Below the pieces are notes generated by a model. The model searched no databases, was not told the origin of the DNA, and worked only from the letters and a program-made list of their open reading frames with translations. Positions 7,626 through 13,904 of a stretch of DNA of 14,618 bases are shown piece by piece. Position numbers and translations under genes: made by a program. The DNA comes from CBDDRG01 sp051306415. GTDB taxonomy: Bacteria > Pseudomonadota > Gammaproteobacteria > Pseudomonadales > Porticoccaceae. The stretch covers positions 1-14,618 of the forward strand of contig JBPPNE010000180.1 in assembly GCA_051306415.1 (NCBI GenBank), given 5' to 3'. How positions within the stretch are numbered: the stretch's first letter is position 1; every line of letters begins with the position of its first letter.

Positions 7626-8561
7626 TTGGGGCGCCGAGGTCGGCAGGGACGTCCCATCAGCGGTATTCTGATTCTCGACAAACCCCAGGGATTCACTTCC
7701 AACCAAGCGCTGCAGGTGGTCAAGCACTTGTATGGCGCGGCCAAGGCTGGGCATACCGGCAGCCTCGATCCGCTGGCGACTGGGGTTTTACCCATCTGTT
7801 TTGGCGAGGCGACCAAGTTTACCCAGTTTCTGCTGGAGGCTGACAAGAGCTACCGCAGCACCTTTCGCTTTGGCGTTGCTACTAACACCGGTGATTCCGA
7901 TGGCGAGGTCATTGCCGAGTGCAGTGCGGCGGCACTGACGGCAGCCGCTGTGGAGGCCGCGCTGGTGAATTTTCGTGGCCAGATCGAACAGGTGCCATCA
8001 ATGTTCTCCGCGCTCAAGCACAAGGGTGAGCCGCTGTACAAGCTGGCGCGTCAGGGCCTGGAAGTGGAGCGGCAGGCGCGTCCGGTGACGATCCACGAAT
8101 TCACGCTGTTCGCCTTTCGCCCCGGTGAACAGGCCGAGGCGGATGTTGAGATCCACTGTAGCAAGGGCACCTATGTGCGCACGCTGGCGGAAGACCTGGG
8201 CGCTGTCCTCGGCGTTGGCGCCCATGTGGTGGCGTTGCAGCGCAGCGCAGCGGGGCCCTTCAGTGCCAGTGATGGCACCACCCTGGAGCAGCTCGAAGCT
8301 CTGCGTGGCGAGCACTCGGCGCTGGACGCTCGGTTGAAGCCGATCGACTCAGCGGTCAGTGATTTGGCCGCGATAACGGTTGTCGAGAGTGCTGCCTGGC
8401 ATTTTCTGCGCGGCCAGTCAGTGCTGGTCACCGGTCTCTATCAACAGGCGGAAGAAGGGGATATAGTGCGCGTTTTTCGGGCCGACGGCGGTTTTCTTGG
8501 CGTTGGTGAAGTATTGGATGACGGGCAGATAAAGCCCCGTCGTTTGGTGGCGGGCGGGTAA
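7626..8561 (+). CDS. truB: tRNA pseudouridine(55) synthase TruB
   Basis: A 311-aa enzyme that converts U55 to pseudouridine in the T loop of nearly all tRNAs and also acts as a tRNA chaperone. The catalytic aspartate is Asp48 in AGHTGSLDPLATG, the same number as in E. coli. GEATKFTQFLLEADKSYR and STYVRTL-like KGTYVRTLAEDLG are further family motifs, and a PUA-type RNA-binding domain fills about 255-311. The start is TTG at 7626, directly after the rbfA TAG. It is chosen because GGGGAGG (7611-7617) lies eight bases upstream and because GRRGRQGRPISGILILDKP aligns with the known N-terminus (RGRDINGVLLLDKP in E. coli). The next ATG is far inside the catalytic domain. Confidence 0.95.
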   Translation: MGRRGRQGRPISGILILDKPQGFTSNQALQVVKHLYGAAKAGHTGSLDPLATGVLPICFGEATKFTQFLLEADKSYRSTFRFGVATNTGDSDGEVIAECSAAALTAAAVEAALVNFRGQIEQVPSMFSALKHKGEPLYKLARQGLEVERQARPVTIHEFTLFAFRPGEQAEADVEIHCSKGTYVRTLAEDLGAVLGVGAHVVALQRSAAGPFSASDGTTLEQLEALRGEHSALDARLKPIDSAVSDLAAITVVESAAWHFLRGQSVLVTGLYQQAEEGDIVRVFRADGGFLGVGEVLDDGQIKPRRLVAGG

Positions 8562-8619
8562 CCTCCGCTCGCGCTAGTGGCCTGGCAGCCTGCCCGGCAT
8601 TTCGATTGGGCCGCCTGTA

Positions 8620-8655
8620 AATATGCGCGGGTCGGCCTGGACAACATCGCATATT
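8620..8655 (+). promoter_or_regulatory. putative rpsO leader stem, candidate S15 operator
   Basis: AATATGC (8620-8626) pairs perfectly with GCATATT (8649-8655) around a 22-nt loop that can form a small GTC/GAC inner stem (8631-8633 with 8640-8642). The stem ends one base before the GGAG of rpsO (8656-8659). S15 represses its own translation in E. coli and other bacteria by binding a structure in this position; that this element does so is inference. The rest of the 107-bp truB-rpsO gap shows only an imperfect G+C hairpin near 8580-8599. Confidence 0.45.
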
Positions 8656-8668
8656 GGAGAAAATGAGC

Positions 8669-8938
8669 ATGGCACTGAATCCAGAAGAGAAAGCTGCAAT
8701 CGTCAAAGACAATGCCCGCGCCGATGGCGACACCGGCTCCCCGGAGGTACAGGTAGCGCTGTTGACGGCGAATATCAACAAGCTGCAAGGCCACTTTGAA
8801 GGCAACAAGAAAGATCACCACTCGCGCCGCGGCCTCATCCGCATGGTCAACCAACGCCGCAAACTGCTGGATTACCTGAAAGGGAAGGACGGCGAACGCT
8901 ACAACCAACTGATCAAGAAGCTCGGCCTGCGCCGCTGA
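8669..8938 (+). CDS. rpsO: 30S ribosomal protein S15
   Basis: An 89-aa primary 16S rRNA-binding protein of the 30S platform that binds the helix 20/21/22 junction and contacts 23S rRNA through bridge B4. The conserved core is visible: DTGSPEVQVALLTANINKLQGHF, KKDHHSRRGLIRMV, and QRRKLLDYLK at about 55-72, ending GLRR. The ATG at 8669 gives exactly the family length and lies nine bases from GGAG. An ATG at 8663, only three bases from it, and a TTG at 8654 are poorer choices. It sits between truB and pnp as in E. coli. S15 is commonly autoregulated, and a stem just before its ribosome binding site fits that. Confidence 0.97.
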   Translation: MALNPEEKAAIVKDNARADGDTGSPEVQVALLTANINKLQGHFEGNKKDHHSRRGLIRMVNQRRKLLDYLKGKDGERYNQLIKKLGLRR

Positions 8939-8955
8939 TATAACGGTTGATCAGT

Positions 8956-9001
8956 CCCGGCGGCTCCGAAATATCCGGCTCCAACAAGCCGGGCCGCCGG
9001 G
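8956..9001 (+). promoter_or_regulatory. pnp leader hairpin, candidate RNase III/PNPase autoregulatory site
   Basis: An outer 9-bp stem, CCCGGCGGC (8956-8964) with GCCGCCGGG (8993-9001), stacks directly on an inner 6-bp stem, CCGGCT (8975-8980) with AGCCGG (8987-8992). The loop is CCAACA and a 10-nt bulge (8965-8974) lies on the 5' side. No U-tract follows, so it is not a terminator. In E. coli the rpsO-pnp spacer forms a hairpin that RNase III cuts, after which PNPase removes the fragment and exposes its own message to decay. The same mechanism here is inferred from position and shape. Confidence 0.6.
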
Positions 9002-9051
9002 CGATCCGTAAGCACATCTTCGATCGACGAAAAACCAACAGGTAACCTATT

Positions 9052-11193
9052 GTGAACGCCATTATCAAGACATTTCAGTACGGCAAACACAGCGTGACGC
9101 TGGAAACCGGCCGCATCGCGCGCCAGGCCACCGGCGCCGTGTTGTGCACCATCGAGAACACCACAGTGCTGTGCACCGTGGTCGGCGCGAAAGAAGCCAA
9201 GCCGGGCCAGGATTTCTTTCCGCTCACCGTCAACTACCAGGAAAAAGCCTATGCCACCGGGCGTATCCCCGGTGGCTTCTTCAAGCGCGAGGGTCGGCCC
9301 AGTGAAAAGGAAACCCTGACCAGCCGCCTCATCGACCGGCCCATTCGCCCACTGTTTCCCGCCGGATTCAGGAACGAGGTGCAGATCATCATTACCGTGA
9401 TGTCCGCCGACAAAAACATCGACCCGGATATTCCGGCGTTGATCGGCACGTCTGCCGCGCTTGCAATCTCCGGCATTCCCTTCAACGGCCCCATCGGTGC
9501 GGCCCGTATCGGCTACCATCCGGAGCGCGGCTACCTGCTCAATCCGGGCTACGACGAGCTCGCCCAGTCCGATCTCGAAATGGTTGTCGCCGGCACCCGT
9601 GACGCCGTACTGATGGTCGAATCCGAGGCCAGTGAGCTGCCCGAAGACCTGATGCTGGGTGCTGTACTGTACGGCCATCAGGAGATGCAAGCGGTCATTC
9701 AGGTCATTGATGAGCTGGTGCGCGATGCCGGCAAACCGCGCTGGCAGATCCCGGCCGCGGCTGATAAATCGGCCCTGGTCGCCGCGCTCAAAGAGTTGGT
9801 GGGCGCCCAGGTTGACGATGCCTACCGCATCACCGACAAGCAGCAGCGCGTTGCCCGTCTCGATGAACTGCGTGCGAACGCGTTGCAGACGCTGGCCGGC
9901 GACAACGGTCAAGCCAGCTCCGATGATATCCGCGACGCCTACAAATCGCTGGAAAAGAAAATTGTCCGTGGCCGCATCCTGCGCGGCGAGCCACGTATCG
10001 ATGGCCGCGACGGCAAGATGGTGCGACCGATCGCGATCGAGGTCGGCGTGCTGGGCAAAACCCACGGCTCGGCGCTGTTCACCCGCGGTGAAACCCAGGT
10101 CATCACCGTCGCTACCCTCGGCTCGCTGCGCGACGCCCAGACCATCGACGCCCTCGAAGGATCCCGCAAGGATCCGTTCATGCTGCACTACAATTTCCCG
10201 CCCTATTCGGTGGGCGAATGTGGCCGTGTCGGTTTTACCAGTCGCCGTGAAGTGGGTCACGGACGCCTGGCGCGGCGCGGCATTGCCGCCGTACTGCCAA
10301 ACGCGGACGACTTCCCCTACACCCTGCGGGTTGTATCGGAAGTCACCGAATCCAATGGTTCCAGCTCCATGGCCACCGTGTGTGGCACCAGTCTGGCGCT
10401 GATGGATGCGGGCGTACCGCTGCGCGCGCCGGTGGCCGGTATCGCCATGGGCCTGGTCAAGGAGTCCGAGGGCTTTGCCGTACTCACCGATATTCTTGGT
10501 GACGAAGATCACCTCGGCGACATGGATTTCAAAGTAGCCGGCACCGCCAAGGGCGTCACCGCGCTGCAGATGGATATCAAGATCGAAGGCATCAACGAAG
10601 AGATCATGGAGATCGCTCTCGCCCAGGCATTGCAGGCTCGCCTGCACATCCTCGGGGAAATGAATCGCGTATTGGCGCAGCATCGGGACGCTGTGTCCGA
10701 GCATGCCCCGCGTTACGAAACCATCAAGATCGATCCCGACAAGATTCGCGATGTCATCGGCAAAGGCGGCGCGACCATTCGTGCGCTGACGGAAGAGACC
10801 GGCGCCACCATTGACATCCAGGACGATGGCAGCATCCGCATCTACAGTGACGACCGCGAAGGTCTCAACCGCGCGGTTTTCCGCATCCGCGAGATCACCG
10901 CTGAAGCCGAAGTCGGGCGCATTTACGATGGCGTCGTTGCCCGCATTGTCGATTTCGGCGCCTTCGTCACCATCATGCCGGGTACCGATGGCCTCGTGCA
11001 TATCTCCCAGATTGCCGAGGAACGCGTCAACAAGGTCGGCGACTATCTGAAGGAGGGTCAACAGATCAAGGTCAAGGTGCTCGATGTCGACGCCCGCGGC
11101 CGCATCAAGCTGTCCATCAAGGAAGCCCTGGCGGAAACTGGCGGGCAGCTCCAGGCGTCGGTTGTTGCTGAAAGCGGTTCTGGCGCGGAGTAA
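9052..11193 (+). CDS. pnp: polyribonucleotide nucleotidyltransferase (PNPase)
   Basis: A 713-aa trimeric 3'-5' phosphorolytic exoribonuclease, a core part of RNA decay and of the RNase E degradosome. Domains: first RNase PH-like domain (about 1-215), an alpha-helical linker, second RNase PH-like domain (about 310-545) with the catalytic Asp486 and Asp492 in DEDHLGDMDF, KH (about 555-615, with VIGKGG at 568-573), and S1 (about 622-692, GRIYDGVVARIVDFGAFV). The start is GTG at 9052 with a modest AGGT eight bases upstream. It is chosen because the next residues (NAIIKTFQYGKHSVTLETG) align with the E. coli N-terminus. It is the last gene of the operon, and a strong terminator follows 40 bp later. 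Control is probably through the hairpin in its leader. Confidence 0.98.
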   Translation: MNAIIKTFQYGKHSVTLETGRIARQATGAVLCTIENTTVLCTVVGAKEAKPGQDFFPLTVNYQEKAYATGRIPGGFFKREGRPSEKETLTSRLIDRPIRPLFPAGFRNEVQIIITVMSADKNIDPDIPALIGTSAALAISGIPFNGPIGAARIGYHPERGYLLNPGYDELAQSDLEMVVAGTRDAVLMVESEASELPEDLMLGAVLYGHQEMQAVIQVIDELVRDAGKPRWQIPAAADKSALVAALKELVGAQVDDAYRITDKQQRVARLDELRANALQTLAGDNGQASSDDIRDAYKSLEKKIVRGRILRGEPRIDGRDGKMVRPIAIEVGVLGKTHGSALFTRGETQVITVATLGSLRDAQTIDALEGSRKDPFMLHYNFPPYSVGECGRVGFTSRREVGHGRLARRGIAAVLPNADDFPYTLRVVSEVTESNGSSSMATVCGTSLALMDAGVPLRAPVAGIAMGLVKESEGFAVLTDILGDEDHLGDMDFKVAGTAKGVTALQMDIKIEGINEEIMEIALAQALQARLHILGEMNRVLAQHRDAVSEHAPRYETIKIDPDKIRDVIGKGGATIRALTEETGATIDIQDDGSIRIYSDDREGLNRAVFRIREITAEAEVGRIYDGVVARIVDFGAFVTIMPGTDGLVHISQIAEERVNKVGDYLKEGQQIKVKVLDVDARGRIKLSIKEALAETGGQLQASVVAESGSGAE

Positions 11194-11232
11194 TTTGCGC
11201 GATACACATACCAGAGTCAGAGTTTGGCAAAG

Positions 11233-11256
11233 ACGGGGCGAAAGCCCCGTTTTTTG
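11233..11256 (+). terminator. intrinsic terminator of the nusA-pnp operon
   Basis: ACGGGGC (11233-11239) and GCCCCGT (11244-11250) form a 7-bp stem with a GAAA tetraloop, followed by six further T bases. It lies 39 bp after the pnp stop and marks the end of the conserved operon. Confidence 0.95.
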
Positions 11257-11370
11257 TGTCTCCTCGGTGCGGAGGTCGTAGTTCGGTTGAGGGAAGCGGT
11301 TTCAAGTCAGCAACTACCGCCTTAATGCCAAGTATCCATTCAGATACATCCTGGGTCATGGCTATATTTA

Positions 11371-11499
11371 ACGGGTCTTGGTCATGAGAGTTTGTACAAA
11401 GCCTTGGCTCCAGGTGCAGAGCCACGCTATGACACGGTGCTGAAATCAGTTCGTGCGCTCGATGTGGAATTGCATGCGACTGCTGCAGCACATAAGTGA
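11371..11499 (+). pseudogene. C-terminal remnant of a HigA-like (HI1420-type) antitoxin
   Basis: The plus strand in this frame reads TGLGHESLYKALAPGAEP, then RYDTVLKSVRALDVELHA and a stop at 11497-11499, 42 residues in all. This matches the helix-turn-helix and C-terminus of the short antitoxins found downstream of HigB/RelE-like toxins (HI1419/HI1420 pairs), which usually read TGLxRESLYKAL and TVLKVxRALG. The preceding codons in frame (WLYL) do not fit the family, and no start codon or N-terminal half is present, so the gene has been cut or frameshifted just before 11371. No toxin gene is nearby. Recognition is from memory of the family pattern; a database search would settle it. Confidence 0.6.
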
Positions 11500-11540
11500 A
11501 GGCCACCGATAACAATTCGATAACGGGGTTAAAGCAGTGA

Positions 11541-11714
11541 CTGGGAGCAGGGTGGATTCCACTCCGAAGTACATCTTTTCTAGACCTGAATCCGCTGTTC
11601 CTGGTGATCCGGGAAGCTTTGAAGAACTGGAAATCGATCCATCACTGGAAGCCGGCGCTGCAAAGCTTCCAGCTGATGTTCGGTGAAGAGCGCGTGCCCT
11701 TGGCGGCACTGTGA
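11541..11714 (+). pseudogene. C-terminal remnant of a Mutator/IS256-type transposase
   Basis: After an in-frame stop at 11538-11540, the frame reads LFLVIREALKNWKSIHHW, then KPALQSFQLMFGEERVPL and a stop at 11712-11714. The spacing Lxxxx(R)xxxKxWxxxxxxWxxALxxFxxxFxxR is the usual C-terminal end of IS256-family (Mutator superfamily) transposases. The catalytic DDE portion is absent, so this is a fragment. The bases just after the stop (TTACACAG near 11723) resemble the terminal repeats of some elements in this family, which would make this the right-hand end of a lost insertion sequence. The assignment is moderate; another transposase family with a similar tail is possible. Confidence 0.5.
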
Positions 11715-11909
11715 TGGGCTCAGTTACACAGTTGGTTTGATAGATTCATATATTGGCGTGTACTACAATTGAAAACGGCTTCACTCAAAGCTGAGCTACT
11801 TGAGCCCGAAAGCATTTGAAGTTAGATAGATAAAGTCACTTAGCAATGCGTCCAGAAAATCGAGGCGAAAGCAAACAGCCCACTATACGCCAGCAGCGTT
11901 ACGCGTGTT
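11715..11909. other. intergenic stretch without recognisable genes
   Basis: This stretch is richer in A+T than the operon before it, with stops in every frame. I see no gene, RNA or clear repeat here, apart from the possible insertion-sequence end at 11718-11745. Bases 11257-11370, between the pnp terminator and the antitoxin scrap, likewise hold nothing recognisable. Confidence 0.5.
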
Positions 11910-11945
11910 TACAGCACCAAGCTCCAGGTGGAGCTTGGTGCTGTA
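11910..11945 (-). terminator. 16-bp perfect stem-loop behind the cold-shock gene
   Basis: Bases 11910-11925 (TACAGCACCAAGCTCC) pair without mismatch with 11930-11945 around a 4-nt loop, six bases beyond the stop of the cold-shock gene. On the minus strand the stem is followed by AAACACG, so the U-tract of an intrinsic terminator is missing. It may end the transcript together with another factor, or protect its 3' end from exonucleases such as the PNPase encoded nearby. Confidence 0.6.
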
Positions 11946-11951
11946 GGGAGG

Positions 11952-12158
11952 TCAGATAGGGGTAACTTTTTCTGCCTGAGGACCTTTTTGGCCCTGAGTG
12001 ACTTCAAATTGGACGCGCTGCCCTTCAGTAAGGGTTCTAAATCCGTCGCCCAGGATAGAACGGAAGTGGACGAACACGTCAGGGCCATTTTCTTGCTCAA
12101 TGAAGCCGTAGCCCTTGTCCGCGTTAAACCATTTTACAGTGCCGCTGGTAGTAGCCAT
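11952..12158 (-). CDS. CspA-family cold-shock protein
   Basis: A 68-aa single cold-shock domain that binds single-stranded RNA and DNA and acts as an RNA chaperone. The protein starts MATTSGTVKWFNADKGYGFI; the RNP1 motif KGYGFI (15-20) and RNP2 motif VFVHF (28-32) with their aromatic residues are intact, and the length is usual for the family. A weak AGG (complement of 12167-12169) lies eight bases before the ATG. Transcription would begin from a perfect TATAAT about 150 bp upstream, leaving a long leader as in cold-inducible cspA genes. Whether this copy is cold-induced or constitutive cannot be told. It stands alone, flanked by gene remnants on both sides, with a strong hairpin just after its stop. 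Confidence 0.95.
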   Translation of the reverse strand: MATTSGTVKWFNADKGYGFIEQENGPDVFVHFRSILGDGFRTLTEGQRVQFEVTQGQKGPQAEKVTPI

Positions 12159-12316
12159 ATCTCAAACCTATGTAACAATTGTGTATTTACCTAAAGAAAG
12201 GCGATTTTAGCTAGGAATTGCAGAAGTTGCATATGATGACGGGGCGAACAACTACTAAGAGAGTGATCGTTTAGCGATCATAGAGCAAACCTTATTCTCA
12301 AGCCGTAACCATTATA
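12159..12316 (-). promoter_or_regulatory. promoter and long 5' leader of the cold-shock gene
   Basis: A perfect minus-strand -10 TATAAT (complement of 12311-12316) has only a weak -35 (TTTATT or TTATTC, 16-17 bp upstream). Start near 12304 gives a leader of about 146 nt. The leader contains a 6-bp hairpin TGATCG/CGATCA (12264-12269 with 12275-12280, 5-nt loop) and an ACAATTGT palindrome (12175-12182) next to the ribosome binding site. Long leaders act as RNA thermometers in E. coli cspA; whether this one does is untested. Confidence 0.55.
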
Positions 12317-12365
12317 CTATGAAAGCTATATCGAATAAAATCCGCAAATTGTACTAATTTCCCTT

Positions 12366-12420
12366 GTTAGTGGGCAAGCTTAATACCCCGGTACTTTACT
12401 GCACAGGTCAGCCCACTAAC
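12366..12420. repeat. 10-bp inverted repeat with 35-nt spacer
   Basis: GTTAGTGGGC (12366-12375) and GCCCACTAAC (12411-12420) are exact inverted copies. They lie between the cold-shock promoter and the O-methyltransferase remnant. They could be a hairpin, a terminator of the decayed minus-strand gene, or an insertion scar. No duplicated target site was recognised. Confidence 0.5.
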
Positions 12421-12467
12421 GGATATACCCCTGTAGGCAATCCTCGACATCGCCGCGCTTGCCGCCA

Positions 12468-12637
12468 GCGTTTTTGTGGCATGCTCAGGCCATCGCCGAT
12501 GGGGATCATGCTCACCTCTACCCGCTCATCCGCGAGCATGGCGCCGTTGAAGGCGCGGATTGCGTTGGTGTCGGAATCCTCTGCTTGTCCGGATCGATCA
12601 CTGCGCCGCTCCAGAGTCACTTCTCGATATACGATGC
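12468..12637 (-). pseudogene. decayed C-terminal part of a class I O-methyltransferase
   Basis: The minus strand encodes LWSGAVIDPDKQ (12616-12581) and, in the next frame, EDSDTNAIRAFN, then ADERVEVSMIPIGDGLS (12581 to about 12475). Together these match the C-terminal third of caffeoyl-CoA-type SAM-dependent O-methyltransferases (usual pattern IDNVLWSGxV...D...T.AIRxFN...D.RV..S..PIGDGL). The two halves are joined by a one-base frameshift near 12579-12582. A TGA (12619-12617) replaces the Val just before LWSG. The N-terminal SAM-binding region is missing. So it has at least two disabling lesions plus truncation. Confidence 0.7.
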
Positions 12638-12709
12638 GTAGACCTCAGAGCCCACCCACTGTTATTGATCGGAAAAGATGCAAATCTGGATTTGCTGGGA
12701 AGTAAAAAG

Positions 12710-13600
12710 TCATTCAAACGTGTTGCAGCTTTCCATTTTTCCCGTCGTAAATCCGCGTTTGAACCAGGCCACGCGCTGCTTCGAGCTACCGTGAGTAAAG
12801 GTTTCCGGACGCACGCGTCCGCCCGCCTGTTGTTGCAGGCTGTCATCGCCAATGGTTGATGCCGCATTCAATGCCTCTTCAATATCGCCCGCCTCCAGCA
12901 TTTGCCGCTCCCGATCAGCGTAGCGTCCCCAAATCCCGGCATAACAATCGGCCTGCAGTTCCAGCCTCACCGAAAGCTGGTTGGCCTGCGCTTTGGATGT
13001 CTGTCGTTGTGCCTCACTCACCTTGGCTGAAGTGCCCAGCAGCGTTTGCACATGGTGTCCGACTTCGTGGGCAATCACATAGGCCTGCGCGAAATCACCG
13101 GGAGCGCCTAATTGGCTTTTCATTTCTTCGTAAAACGCCAAATCGATATAGAGTTTGTGGTCGCCGGGGCAATAGAACGGCCCCATCGCCGATTGGGCGT
13201 AGCCGCAGGCCGAGCTGATGGCGTTGCGGAATAGCACCAGCTTTGGCTCTTGATAGGTCAGATTCAGTTCGCCCAGTTTCTGGTGCCAGGTTTGTTCGGT
13301 ATCCGCTAACACCACCGCTACGAAATCGGCTAGCTCCTGATCTTGCGGTGAAAGCGGCTGTGCACGGGATACGCCGGGCGCAGTCGGCGCATCGGCCAGC
13401 TGTAACAGATCGATGCCGAGGAATTTGGCGCCAAAATACGCAATCAGGGCGACCACCAGAACAATACGGCCGATTTTTGTACGCACCAGCAAAGATAAAA
13501 TTCTAGCGATGACGGTGGCGCCGCCCAACACCATGCGCGGTGCATTCGCACTTCTCATGTCTTCGATATTGTTGCTACGACGGCCGCCTTTCCAACGCAT
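12710..13600 (-). CDS. ypfJ: YpfJ-family neutral zinc metallopeptidase
   Basis: A 296-aa predicted membrane-anchored zinc peptidase (family PF04228; E. coli YpfJ 287 aa). The start MRWKGGRRSNNIEDMR matches the E. coli N-terminus MRWQGRRESDNVEDRR, which fixes the ATG although its ribosome binding site is weak. A single hydrophobic segment lies at about 43-63. The zinc site is HEVGH at 178-182, and a likely third ligand or catalytic acidic residue is Glu214 in RLELQADCYAG. Cysteines at 132, 144 and 219 suggest a periplasmic or external domain. Physiological substrates of this family are not established. It is transcribed alone on the minus strand; its 3' end runs to the edge of the O-methyltransferase remnant, with no clear terminator. 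Confidence 0.94.
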   Translation of the reverse strand: MRWKGGRRSNNIEDMRSANAPRMVLGGATVIARILSLLVRTKIGRIVLVVALIAYFGAKFLGIDLLQLADAPTAPGVSRAQPLSPQDQELADFVAVVLADTEQTWHQKLGELNLTYQEPKLVLFRNAISSACGYAQSAMGPFYCPGDHKLYIDLAFYEEMKSQLGAPGDFAQAYVIAHEVGHHVQTLLGTSAKVSEAQRQTSKAQANQLSVRLELQADCYAGIWGRYADRERQMLEAGDIEEALNAASTIGDDSLQQQAGGRVRPETFTHGSSKQRVAWFKRGFTTGKMESCNTFE

Positions 13601-13904
13601 GGTGTGCTCTCGGGGTTAGGTGGATTCAGATAGGACCATTGGTGCCGGACTCCACGACTTTGTCGGTGAGTGCTGGTTGCAGTGGTTTGCGCGGGTCGAT
13701 ACGGGCCTGATCATCTCATGGGACGCGAGGTGAATAAACCGGTGGAAATGGTTATCTGAGTCAACGAAAGGTGCCGATGACTGACTTCGCACAAGCAAGC
13801 GGCCGACCTTCAACCTCAGATCAAACCGTCGCTCGAAATATTGTCGCTGTCAAAATCAGCGTCCCCAAACCACCATCTCAAATTCATTAGCCGAAGCGAG
13901 CCGG
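13601..13904. other. intergenic region, possibly with a short protein scrap
   Basis: There is no supported gene in these 304 bases. The minus strand at 13715-13626 reads DDQARIDPRKPLQPALTDK and then VVESGTNGPI before a stop; this has a coding-like look but no start and no family I recognise. A 65-codon frame covering the same bases in another register has no recognisable similarity. A weak CGCTG/CAGCG hairpin at 13844-13860 follows the copB stop, without a convincing U-tract. Confidence 0.4.

Noticed and set aside
8654..8668. Earlier TTG or ATG starts for rpsO
   Set aside because: TTG at 8654 overlaps the ribosome binding site and ATG at 8663 is only three bases from it; 8669 gives the canonical 89 aa.
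8899..11061. 720-codon open frame on the minus strand opposite pnp
   Set aside because: Antisense shadow of the strongly coded PNPase gene; the His/Asp/Gly-rich translation has no family look and no ribosome binding site was found.
11117..11515. 132-codon minus-strand frame crossing the pnp terminator
   Set aside because: It runs through the operon terminator and antisense to pnp and the antitoxin scrap, with no ribosome binding site or family match.
13750..13815. Minus-strand segment ending in CGGCACC that looked like the 3' half of a tRNA
   Set aside because: No T stem, anticodon stem or matching acceptor 5' half can be formed; the likeness is limited to a few bases.
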